Source of the DNA: Kalaharituber pfeilii
Lineage: Eukaryota > Ascomycota > Pezizomycetes > Pezizales > Pezizaceae
Assembly (NCBI GenBank): GCA_015179045.1
Contig: WHUZ01000017.1
Location: 62,001 to 126,000, forward strand
Direction: 5' to 3'
Length of the DNA: 64,000 nucleotides
Shown: positions 10,652-21,625 of the stretch, piece after piece
Position numbering within the stretch: the first letter of the stretch is position 1
Layout: each line of letters starts with the position of its first letter
The notes under the pieces: generated by a model
Database searches by the model: none
What the model was told of the DNA's origin: nothing
What the model saw: only the letters and a program-made list of their open reading frames with translations
Translations under genes and position numbers: made by a program

Positions 10652-13600
10652 ATGACGACCTACCGTGCGGCGAAAGGCAGTCCCAAGGAAGAGAGCTCCA
10701 ACTGGTTTCGTATAGGATTACTCGGGAAACGCAGCAAGAATCGCATTGGGGACTCACTAACCCCCTCGAGCTCTTCATCGAGCGGCTCATATCAAAACGA
10801 GCCAATTCCACACTTGAAGCGGCCCAGTCTGCGGCATCTTGCAAGTGATAATCATCTCGGCAGCCAATACGACCGCGCACCATCCACAGCACCCTCGCTT
10901 GGAACCGCTTCAACGTCAACCGCCCGCCCATATTCTTCTGCAAATAGAAAGCCACATATCAATACAATGGCTGGGATGTTTGACATGGACCGTGCTCGCA
11001 GCCGCCGTGACCGTACATTCATTGGTAACCAATGTGCAGTCTGTGAAGAGCCACTAGAGCATACATTGAGGGGTGAACGCATTCTGCAATTTTCCTGTGG
11101 CCATGTCTCTCACGAGGCTTGTTTTTACGAGTATATAAAGGAGGTTGACTCACAGACTTGCCCCGAATGCAACGCTCCACTGGGGCTAGATAGCAGTCGT
11201 GGAGGAAATGTTCTAGATATTGGTAAGTACACATCCGAGCAACGCTTAATATTGCCGTCACACTGATATTTCCAGAAAAACTGAGTAGCATTGTGCGGTC
11301 GGTTTCGGTGGCTGAGGGCCGTGACCCAAGAGAGCGTGAGAGGGAGAGGGAGAGGGAAAGAGAACGAGAAAGGGAGCGTGATCGTGAGAGGGAACGTGAA
11401 AGGGAAAGGGAAAGGGAAAGAGAAAGGGAACGAGAGCGAGATGCGATGGTTAACCCTAGATGGGAGACTCAGACTGTTCCGACCACTCGAAGCCGTCAAG
11501 GGAGCCGTACCTCCAGCGTTCATCGGGACCGTGAGCGGGATAGGGAGGCCGGCCGGGATAACCGAAGTGAAGCTCGCAGTGATGTTAGGGATCCACCAGG
11601 CCATTGGCGAAGTTTGAGTGGAACATCTGCAGGTGACTATCCCGAAGCGCACACTGGACAAGGCCCTGTGCGGAGGCACGAGTTTGATGTCCAGAGCATG
11701 GAAACTGAGATTAATCCCCGGGTCCCACCTATGAACCCCATACCTCCTCCTATTGTGGTTGTGAAGAGTGAATTCCCTACTCTGACCCGGTCAAAGGGCC
11801 AGCAAAGCCTTACATGTTTGGTCACCGTGGAGGTCGCAGAGCGTAAATGGCAGGCCATCACCGATGAATTACCTCCCCCACCGCTCGCACCTCCACCCCC
11901 ACCTCCTATACAGCCAATTCCATCAATACCGTCCAATTATGATACCGCGCCCACTCCGACGAGTAGAAACCAGTATACTCCGTTCGAAAAGCAAGAAAAA
12001 GAAAATCGTGAGATGTTGGACCAGATAATGGAAGACCTTGCTGTGCGTGTTGATAATTGGCATGGACTTGATTTCAACAAGTGAGTAATCTCTTTTTTCC
12101 CGATTGAAAGAGTTATTTACTAAGTTATTTCAGGTTCGGAAAGCTCCGGTTACATGGCACGATTAAGGTTGGAAAGGACTGTCAATCATGGCAAGAGCTA
12201 GAATGCTATCTATTCTCTGAGATGCTCATTTGCGTAAAGGAGAAGAAGATCTCATCCCAGCAAGCACAATGGGCCAATGGGCAGCAACGGCAAAAGTCCG
12301 TGAAATGTAATTTGAAAGGGTCAATATTGATCAAAAAGCACCTGAAGAAGGTTTCCGACTCTAGTACTGCTGGTGGGTTTACATCACGTGCTACTATACA
12401 TAGCATTTTGCTAAAAAAAAGACCTTACAGATGACCATATTCTCACGCTTAGTCTCTCTGTTGATGAGCTGCCTCAATTTCATCTATCCTTTCCTAACCA
12501 TGCTCAACTGGAAGAATGGCATCGCGCATTGTTAGATCTTCATTCTGTAGAATCCACTCCAATTCGAACTCAACATCCAAGCTCGGATGTAGAGGAAGAC
12601 GATTTCAGAACAACTAAGACTACGAGACGCGTATCCTCTGCAACATCATCTTATGGGGTGCTCGATCTGTTGTTAACGCTCAGATTGATTATCCGGCTTC
12701 CGCCCGCAGCTTCCCTAAGCCACCAATGCCCGCACCACATATACCTTTGGACATTGTAGTTGTCATACCCGTGTCTTCCTCTATGCAAGGGCTTAAAATC
12801 AACCTTCTTCGGGACACGCTCAAATTCATGATCCATTGCCTTTGTGAGAGGGACAGGATGGGGTTGGTTACATTTGGCTCCAGTGGGGGCGGAGTTCCGC
12901 TTGTTAGTATGACTGGGAAGTCTTGGAATGGATGGACAAAGATTATACAATCGATACGGCCGGTTGGAACTAAGAGCCTTAGGGCTGACGTTGTCGAGGG
13001 CGCAAATGTGGCTATGGACCTGCTGATGCAGCGCAAGTCTGCGAACCCCATTGCTACTATACTTCTCATTAGTGATTCTTCTACCTCAGACGCCGAGGTG
13101 GTTGACTTTGTCGTATCAAGAGCTGAAGCAGCCAAGTAAGTCAGGAGTTACTATTGATTATATGTGATTTCGTATTGCTAATTAGGCTTAGGATCACTAT
13201 TCACTCTTTTGGCCTTGGACTGACGCACAAGCCTGATACCATGATTGAGCTATCAACACGAACTAAGGCCACATATACTTATGTGAAAGATTGGATGATG
13301 CTGAGGGAGTGTATGGCTGGGTGTCTTGGATCCCTGCAGTCACTCTCGCACCAAAATGCCAAACTCAAACTAAAGTTACCTGAGGGCTCTCCAGCCCGAT
13401 TTGTCAAGATCAGTGGAGCACTTCATATATCGAAGCGGGCTTCAGGCCGAGAAGCCGAAGCGTCGTTGGGGGATCTTCGTTTTGGTGATAAGAAAGGTTT
13501 GTTCATACACATTGGCTGCATAGGTCCGCGCTAACGTGAAAGCAGACATTCTGGTACAACTTGTGGTTACTCCAGATAATAGTTCTGACGCAGCTCCTCA

Positions 13601-14426
13601 GGACGCTTGGGAGTCAATAGTATCGGGATTGGAAGCATTAGGGGGAGCTTTAGAGCAGGACGAGCCACGAGTGCTAAGCGTGGAAGAAGTCCCATTGATT
13701 CAGGCTGACCTCACATGGGGAGATATACAAAAGGAAGGGTCGTTGTCACAACTGTCAAGACCACACCTTCTAGCAATCACAATGTTGCCGGCGACTCCCC
13801 CAAAGAAGACCAACGGTCGCCCTCCATCACCACCAATTCCATCACATCCTTCTGTGGTACAGCGGCGAATGGAACTTCTGACTTCGGACATGCTCACTCG
13901 TGCCTTAACTTTAGTCTCAAAAGGCCAGCATGAGCGCGCACAAACGTTGCTCGTGGAAACTCGAACAATTCTGCGGGGGCTTGGAAAAGGTGGACTTCCG
14001 CCAATACCACCGTCACCAAAGGCGAATACTCCGGTAGATGGTTCGGGAAGTCGAGTAGTAACACCAACACCACCACTAGAAAACAACTTTACTCCAGCTT
14101 CTGGTATAGATCCGACAACTGTTGCTGCGCTTGATGCAGAGCTTGAGGCTGCCCTTGAATGGATCAATCATCCGGCTATATTTGCCAGAGACTCCAGAAA
14201 GGCAATCTTGCAAACAATTGGTGTTATATCATGCCAGCGCGCTATCACATTCAGGTATGTAGCATATCATTTGAGGTATCCTGCTCTCACCAAACTAACG
14301 GGTTGATCTCTCTTCAGGACTGCATGCGAATCTCTTTGGGCCAGTAGAGTTGCTGGTGTAAAACGTCTTTCTATCCAAGCTCGTGAATGGCGTGACACAG
14401 AAGAGTCACTAATGGAAGAGGACTGA
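10652..14426 (+). CDS. RING-PH-VWA scaffold protein, Far1/Ste5-type
   Basis: Seven exons by splice signals: 10652-11222, 11276-12080, 12134-12372, 12431-13135, 13192-13496, 13546-14254, 14318-14426 (exon 5 could start at 13186 instead). About 1147 residues once one missing base in exon 4 is allowed for. A RING-H2 finger is at residues 128-173 (C128/C131, C149, H151/H154, C157, C170/C173). A long Arg-Glu repeat (11330-11445) and a proline-rich stretch follow. Exons 3-4 read like a PH domain, then a VWA domain starts near LDIVVVIPVSSSM. This order is that of the yeast pheromone-MAPK scaffold Ste5 and of Far1-family proteins. The VWA metal site is degenerate: the first Asp of DxSxS is Pro, suggesting a binding rather than metal-dependent role. 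Odd point: the PH-to-VWA frame breaks at GGGG 12655-12658. Scaffold function is inferred from architecture only. Confidence 0.75.
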
Positions 14427-14731
14427 GTGTTGTAACATAAGCTATTTTTCCATTCCTTTTATTCTCATTTGATCTCACCAACTTCAAAGTTCTTATCTTA
14501 ATTACTTTTCCTCTATTGTTATCCGAAAGGGATATATATCTTGGTTGTTACTGGGGTCTATTGGACAGAAGGCGCGGAGAAGGGAGTGAATTCACATGGT
14601 TTTGGATAGGTTTCTTTTGTATTACCTTTTGTGAGGTGTTCCACGGGATGTTTGGGTCCAATACCTTGAGGCTTATTTATACCAATCAGCAATATTATTG
14701 CTGCAGTCATCATACACTCTTAACAGTCTTC

Positions 14732-14763
<32 letters not shown>

Positions 14764-16309
14764 TCCCTTTCTTGGTAAATTTGAATACCTTGAGGAAATT
14801 ATTGGTACAATGAGACACTCCATTGTGGGCTCTACGTAACTTAATATGGGTTGTGGATTGGGTTGTGGATTGGGCAGGCGAGGATTTGGCTTGAAGTAAG
14901 AGTGTTGATTTTTTTTTTTTTTTCCCCTTTCTTTTTCTCTTGATTCTTGAAGTATTTGTGTTTACATGGGTGGACGGTACTGCTAGCATTGCTTTGATGA
15001 ATTAAACAATAGAGAAGAGCACAATTGGTGGTATGTGTTTCTATTATTTTCTCGAGGAGACGGACAGGCACGATTTTGTTGGGCATGAGTGTCGTCGATG
15101 AAGACGTTACGCCGCATGAATCTGGACAGTGAGACGGGCGCATACGTGCTATGGTAGTCCCAATGGTAGCGAAGATGTATCGCATTAGTGGTTATCAGTT
15201 ATGCGTTGCGTAACCGTAACATGACAATAAACAAAAGCTCTTGTTGGCTGATTTCGTTACGCAAAGCAAGGGATTTCGTCACGCACGTTCCGGTCATCAC
15301 CGTTGCGATTTGACAAAGTTATGACGGGGCAACAGGTTATGCAATCAGTTTTTTGCCTAAATCAGCAAGCTTTGAGACCATCAATGCACATCGCGTAGTT
15401 GGATAGCATAAAATGCGACCTCATGAGCATATCCAATCTATACTCGCTGGTTCGGAAAGTATTGGAACGCTGCATAAATTGTGTGGGCTATTCGCCTTTT
15501 GGAATAGTGCAAATATGTTATGCAGCGTTCCAATACTTTCCGAACCAGCAAGTACATTACAGCTCTCCAGCTTTCAACCAGACTGGCTATGATAGTATGA
15601 GCCAGCAAAACAGCAACTTGACTTGGACAAATGAAGAGAATGAGACTTATTACGTAATTTAGTATTACCAATGTGATGATATGCAATGGTAACGTTGGTA
15701 ACTTGGGGAAAATCAGCTTATTACGCTTAGTGGATTGACAGGAGTTATGGAACGCAACATTACGAAGGCGTAACGGGTTTAGAAAATAAGTAAATTGACG
15801 AATGGCGGCAATCAAATGTGACCTTCTATGGGCGTTGGGATGCCTTTTTTTTTTTTTTTCCTGTCTCATAAAGTTCTAACAGAGCATGTATCGGCTAGTG
15901 TGGGGCAGCAACAGCTACTGCGCCAACAGCATTGGTAATAAGGTGCACACTGGCGGGCATGCAAGCAGAGATGCGGATTCACAACCCATGAGAATCTAAG
16001 TAGTATTTCAGACCCACCTCTGCAACTTTGCAATTCCTCGAATCCTTCATAGGGCATACAGGGAGTACTGCAGGAACATATACCACCTCCCGGCTCAGAG
16101 TTGACAAGATTTCACCACACAGGAGCCGCTCCCGAGAAGCCAATAGGCTCACATTTACTATCGTCGTTTTCTCCATCGTAGTTGCTATCCTGTCTCTCCG
16201 TCCTCTTCTACGTTCCTCGTTCTCACGGCTGGCCCCTCACACAATCCGCCATTCGCGCCTGCAAGCACTTTCCGTGGTGTCATCCTCATCCGTAACGAAA
16301 CGGCCCGAA
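14427..16309. other. Intergenic between the scaffold gene and met22; foldback and T runs
   Basis: Contains long T runs near 14739-14764, 14910-14926 and 15846-15860, and the foldback at 15441-15554. In the frame of met22 there is an upstream ATG at 16028 that would add 94 residues including a hydrophobic stretch (TFTIVVFSIVVAILSL). I treat 16028-16309 as probable 5' UTR, but a longer N-terminus is possible. Confidence 0.5.
15441..15554. repeat. Perfect 32-bp inverted repeat (foldback)
   Basis: Arms 15446-15477 and 15518-15549 are exact reverse complements over 32 bp; after one mismatch they pair for four more bases on the outside. The 40-nt spacer contains a smaller stem (CTATTC/GAATAG). The whole 114 bp would fold into one long hairpin. 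No flanking target duplication or coding sequence was seen. Confidence 0.9.
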
Positions 16310-17672
16310 ATGTGTACATACGCAAAGGAGCGACGGATCGCAGAGTTGGCAGTTCAGAGAGCTGCCGTCCTCACGGATAAAATTTACAAATCCCAGGTTG
16401 TAGGGACTACAATGAAGGAAGACAAATCCCCTGTTACCCGCATGTTTGCCCCCTCCGCCTCCTCTCACGTCCCCCGTTTATAACGGTTACCGTACACCGT
16501 TTTCTATTTTATATTGGAAACGACTTTTCCCGGAAAATAAGTTTCATTAACTTTTTAGATTTTATACTGACAGCGTTTTACTACAACGATAACAGTGGCG
16601 GATTTGGGTGGCCAGGCCCTTGTCATTGCTACCATTCAACATGCATTCCCCGGCGACGCAATTGTCGGTGAAGAGGACTCCCAGGTTCTCCGGGATCAGA
16701 AGGAAAATCGAGATTTCCTATGGGGGTATATCAAGGAAGTTCTCGACGAGGGCAAGATTTCCGAAGAGGAGTTGGGCACGATAAAGGATGAGGAGGAAAT
16801 GATGAACTTGATTGACAAAGGAAACCATGCTGGAGGACGCACGGGAAGTCAGTTATGCCTCATGATTGTGGCAAACGGAATGGCTGATTGGGTGCACTGT
16901 TCTACAATTTAGGGTTTTGGGCGCTGGATCCGATTGATGGGACTAAGGGGTTTCTACGAGGAGGCCAGTATGCTGTCGCCCTGGGATTGATTGTTGACAG
17001 CACTGTCCAGGTTGGCGCCCTGGCATGCCCTCACATGCCCGTTGACCCAGCGAGCCCAGAGGACGCAAAGGGCGTCCTGTTCTCCGCAGAACGTGGACAG
17101 GGGGTAACCGCGAGGCCCTTGGATCCTACCTCTACAGCTCCGGGAAAGCCTATCTCCATGAGGAGCATATCCTCAACCGCTGACGCCTCGTTTTGTGAGG
17201 GCGTCGAGGCTGGGCACAGTTCTCACGGGCAACAAGCGAGTATTGCGAAGAGGCTGGGAATCACAAAGCCATCTGTGCGGATGGATTCGCAGACAAAGTA
17301 CGGAGCTCTTGCGCGCGGTGATGCAGATATCTATCTGAGGTTGCCGGTTAGCCTGTCATATGAAGAGAAGATCTGGGTGAGTTATTCTTCATTATGTCTC
17401 AAATTGTCTTGAAAGTTGAACGGTCATTTTGATTGTATGATTTGCATTGCTAACTACTAAATCTGCTTTTTCTGGTAATAAAGGACCACGCAGGGGGGTC
17501 TCTGATCGTGGAGGAGGCCGGTGGAGTGGTATCCGACGCGGCTGGGAGCCCCTTGGACTTTGGAGTGGGAAAGACGCTCAAGAATAACAAGGGGGTGATT
17601 GCTGCTGCGAAGGGTGTCCATGCAACTGTGATTGCGGCGGTCAAGGAGGAGCTTGCAAAGCCATCTCTGTGA
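16310..17672 (+). CDS. met22: 3'(2'),5'-bisphosphate nucleotidase (Met22/Hal2)
   Basis: Hydrolyses 3'-phosphoadenosine 5'-phosphate to AMP, clearing an inhibitory by-product of sulfate assimilation. It belongs to the lithium-sensitive, Mg-dependent inositol monophosphatase-like family. Exons: 16310-16439, 16596-16847, 16913-17376, 17484-17672, giving 344 residues (yeast Hal2 has 357). The metal-binding triad is complete: GEED at 68-71, DPIDGT at 133-138 and WDHAGG at 282-287. The first intron must use a GC donor (GCATGT at 16440) to give SPVTLADLGGQALV; no GT donor in reach keeps the frame. The start at 16310 matches the usual family start (TYAKERRIAELAVQRA); an upstream in-frame ATG at 16028 is possible. 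It lies 292 bp upstream of oma1 on the same strand. Confidence 0.92.
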
Positions 17673-17964
17673 AGTAAAGGGCTGGGTGGATCCGTCAGGT
17701 ACCCGGTAACCTCTCAGACGGATATGATACAGTAGTACTCCATTCATTACTTGAGCCTCATCCGCACGCTTGTACTCCGTACTAGTACAGACCCGCCACC
17801 GCCAAGAAGACAGCGCCCTGTGCGTCATGCGTCATGCGTCATGGCATGCCCCCTCGGCCCGGGCAGCAGCGGCACACAGCGGCGGCCGTCCCGTCCTGCG
17901 GTCCTCCCCGCCCTGCGCCTCTCCTGCGGACAGCGTCTCCCCGCCCACGCCCGCCCCCGCCGCC

Positions 17965-19497
17965 ATGCTCACCCGCTCGTGCCTACGCCCGCTGCTGCGG
18001 CCCGCCGGCGCTCTGCGTGCCACGACCCACCCGTCCCCCGCCAGCCACCTCCCCGCGCGCCCTACATCCGTCCTTCCCCACCAAACCCAGGCTCGCGGTG
18101 TCCGGATCATCCTTCCCCCGGGCCCTTCCGGCCCCCGCAACCGCTACGAACGCTTCCAAAACCGCCGCAAAACCATCGCAGACCTGTGGCAGAACTCGCA
18201 AGGCTTCCGGTACGGCGTGTACATCACCGCCGGGGTGCTATCGGTCTGTACGTCACGAATCTCGAGACCGTTCCCGTGTCAGGGAGAAGAAGGTTCAATA
18301 TCGTCAGTGCCGAAACGGAGTCGCAGTTGGCAAAGACGCTGTATGAGAGCACGTTGCAAGAGTTTGGAGGAAAGATTCTGCCTCCGGGACATCCATATAC
18401 GCTGATGGTGAGAAGGGTGATGAAAAGGTTGATTCAGGTCTCTGGTGGGTGCCTTCACACTTCACTTCCCCACTCCCCTCACGAGATAGCGGCTTTACGC
18501 TTGGAATTTGGGTTGCTGATGGCTGTGTAATGGCATCCAGGCCTTGAGGATCTCAACTGGGAAGTGTACGTTATCGCCGACAACTCCATCAAAAATGCCT
18601 TCGTCATCCCAGGCGGAAAGGTATTTGTCTTCAGGTACCATTCTCGCCCTATCTCCCCTCACCAGTTCCCTCCGCTCCTCGTACAAACCCCTACTAACCT
18701 CCCCCTTCCTAACGCTTGACAGCGGCATTCTCCCAATCGCCAAAAATGACGACGGCCTTGCTGCCGTCCTCTCCCATGAAATCTCTCACATTGTCGCCCA
18801 CCACGCCGCCGAGCGCATGTCGCAGATGTTTCTTGTTGTCGCGGCGTTATGGGCTGCAGCATTAGTATTAGGGGGATCAGATGGTGGATTAGGGAGGGTG
18901 CTAATGGATTTAGTGTATTTGCGGCCGAGTAGTAGGAAGCAGGAGGTTTGTTAATATTCTTCCCATATCAGTCTCTTTTTTCAGGCACTTGCTGACTTCT
19001 ACACAAGGCAGAGGTACCTTTCTACAATCCCCCCGCGTATCCCATTGGGTACCTCCCTCAACTAACTCCTCTCAAAAAGGCAGACTATATCGGCCTCATG
19101 ATGATGTCTCAAGCCTGCTATGACCCGCGCGAAGCTGTGCAATTGTGGCACCGCATGGAGAAAGCCGAGCGGGGCGCCCCACCGCAGTTCTTGTCAACGC
19201 ATCCCGCGCACAAGACAAGGATAGCGAGTTTGGAGGAATGGTATGCTTGATTCCTTCACCCCCTGCATTCTCTCTCCTTCCTGTGCTCATAGTGAATTTT
19301 TTTTTTTTTAATAATATATATATTGTATATATTGGGGATACTTGGGATGGGAAGTGGTATCATTTACTGACATGTACGCTGGTAATGCGAACAACAGGAT
19401 GTCAGAGGCCCTCTCAAAACAAGCCGAGAGCGACTGCGCCGCGACAATGGACTACGCAGATCAGTTCAGGAGGGCATTCGAAGTTAGTGCCTGGTAA
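17965..19497 (+). CDS. oma1: Mitochondrial inner-membrane metallopeptidase Oma1
   Basis: An M48-type zinc peptidase of mitochondrial protein quality control and stress response. Exons: 17965-18444, 18541-18634, 18723-18945, 19008-19013, 19080-19240, 19398-19497; 354 residues once one missing base in exon 1 is allowed for. The N-terminus is rich in Arg and hydroxylated residues with no acidic residue, a mitochondrial presequence type, followed by a membrane segment and [13 protein letters not shown]. The catalytic HEISH is at residues 210-214. The 6-nt exon GCAGAG encodes Ala-Glu and restores the E-x-E-A-D signature, whose middle Glu (268) is the third zinc ligand of the family. Both flanking introns have good branch sites (GCTGAC; CTAAC). 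Odd point: the frame shifts at GGGG 18232-18235, between YITAG and GAIGLYVTN. Confidence 0.9.
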
Positions 19498-20238
19498 AAT
19501 TCTTCAAAATCTCACCCCCTCTCGAGCTCCCTCCCGTAGGTTGTAGGTTAAATTAAAGGTATAGGGGTGTTCAGTAATATCATCATGGTATTAATAATAT
19601 ACACGGGGAGAGCAATGGGGGTCGGGAGGAGGGAATTTCTGGGCTGCGTTTGTTGGATTATTTAATCCTGCCTTTCCCCCCCAAAAAAAGACATCATTTG
19701 GTTACTAACTTTATTTACATGAGGCAAGAAATATATTAATATGAAGTATTTCTGTCAACTCAATACATCCAACATCTCCCTACTTAGTATTGAGGCTGGA
19801 GCAAAATGGCTTTACCCTCAACTCGAGCGCTTTCAGTCCCATTTTGGCACCTTTCACATGTCTAATGATTTGTGGCGTCCATGGTTCCATGCAACCGCCA
19901 CGTTCACATGGTAGCCCGTGATTGGTCAAGCTGGTGTGTCGCCAGAAGGCTACCCAACTTTATGGTTTTCATATTCAGAACTGGAAGGCTTCATGAAGGA
20001 GTGACAAAAAAAAAAGCATAAGATCATAAGTATTGCTTGTGATAACAAGGGCATAAGCAACTATAGCTAGTAATGAATGGTAAAGGAACGTGAATGAAGT
20101 GAAGGCAACAACGGAACAAAATGTCAAATAACAACAAACAAAGATGCAAATTGAGCAATCTGGTCTCCTCCATTAATATTCCACCCTCGAGAATCAAGCA
20201 GCTCAAATGGCAACCTTTGAATTCCTTCCACCACAAAA
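19498..20238. other. Convergent intergenic region between oma1 and tif5
   Basis: AT-rich 3' flanks of two convergent genes. No gene recognised. Confidence 0.6.
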
Positions 20239-21625
20239 CTATTCCTCATCCTCCCCATCATCTGACTCGGCCTGAGCAAGCCAGGTCAAGAATGGCTCTG
20301 CCGCCTTTCGAACCTTCTTGGATGTCGCAATGTCGACATACTTCTTGGAAGCTTTGGAACCCCATTTTTGGACGACCTCCTCGGTGATGATATCGTTATC
20401 GTAGAAGGCCATGAGAATGTTAGGTACAGACTTGATGAGCTCAGGATGATCCTTGCCAATGAAACGCTCAGTACCACCAAGGAAAGCTCTCTGGTGACGT
20501 TCGGAAGTGATAAGCTGTAACGTAATTAGTTAGCAATCTGAACGAACCCATTTCTTGCAAACGGAGAAATACCTTCTGGAGGAGAGCAGCCCTAGTTGGG
20601 ATTTGCTTGACAATGTTTGTATCAAACAGAGTCTGCGCCAATACTTGCAAAGTCTTGTGCTTCTTTTCGATACCAAGTTCGACGGCTTTCTTATAAATCT
20701 CAACATCAACACCCCCAGCAGTCTTCTTTTGCTCTTCAATCCAAGAACCAAGCTTCTCATAAGGATTGTCACCACTTTCGCCCTCTTCGTCCTCCTCATC
20801 TTCCCCGCCGCCGGTAACTACAACACGGCTCAGGGTATCTGCCAACGATTGAGCGCGCTGTTCAATAGCCTCTTGGCTCATATCGATGGCCCACCCATCG
20901 TCCTTAGCACCTTTGGGAGATGCTTTTGGCAAATCCTTAGCCTCTTGTTGAATACGACGGGTAAGTTCGTCATCGGAAGCGTCGCCATCGACTTCAGCCT
21001 CAGGAGCTGCAGCGTTCTTGTCGTCTTCAGAGTTGCCACCAGATCCATTTCCATTCTCCTCAGCTTCGGTGTGCTTCTTGCTCTTACTCTTGGTCTTCTT
21101 CCCACCCTTCTTGTCTCCTCCGTTCTCCTTTCCGGGTGGATTCTTAAGAATGTACCCAGAAAGCTTGTGCCGGAGATCGACATTAGTGCGTTGCCCGCAA
21201 GCTTTGCAATCGCGGATAATCTGACCATCCTTAGTGATCTTCAGGTCTGTTTCTGGATTCTTGCATGCTTCGCAGAGTACAAATTTGACGATGAAAGTAT
21301 CCAGATAATCCTGAAGCTTGGAGGCTTCATGAGCACCATTGATGATATAACGATCATCAGAAGGATTAGCGGTGACCTGAGCGCCCAACTCGAAACCAAA
21401 AAATTTGACGACGTCTGTAGGGAGTTAGTGACTGGAACAATACAGTTTCAGAAGAAGAGAATACTTACATTGAGGGGAGCGGCTGAGTGATTGCGCTACA
21501 CTGGAGAGATTGACAATGACACTTTTGATGCCATTTCCTTTCCCTTCAATCTTGGATTGAAGTCTCTCCATCTTGTAACGGTAGAATGGGTCATCGATGT
21601 CCCTTCTGATGTTGATGGTCCCCAT
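20239..21625 (-). CDS. tif5: Translation initiation factor eIF5
   Basis: The GTPase-activating protein for eIF2 in the 43S/48S preinitiation complex, cytosolic. Exons on the minus strand: 21625-21469, 21414-20573, 20514-20239; 424 residues, normal for fungi. The N-terminal domain starts MGTINIRRDIDDPFYRYKM and contains the family tail with the Arg that stimulates GTP hydrolysis. A zinc finger has C100/C103 and C122/C125. A Lys/Glu/Asn-rich linker is followed by a C-terminal W2 (HEAT-like) domain ending in an acidic, aromatic AA-box type tail (FLTWLAQAESDDGEDEE). Donors GTAAGT and GTATTT and acceptors CTACAG and TTACAG give continuous reading. A 311-residue antisense frame over exon 2 is a shadow. 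Confidence 0.96.

Noticed and set aside
18946..19079. A single 134-nt intron in oma1 skipping the 6-nt exon
   Set aside because: It keeps the frame but deletes the zinc-ligand Glu and ignores two well-formed internal splice sites and a second branch site; kept only as a possible regulated isoform.
20555..21490. 311-residue open frame on the plus strand
   Set aside because: It is antisense to eIF5 exons 1-2 and crosses both the intron and the splice signals of that gene; no family features.
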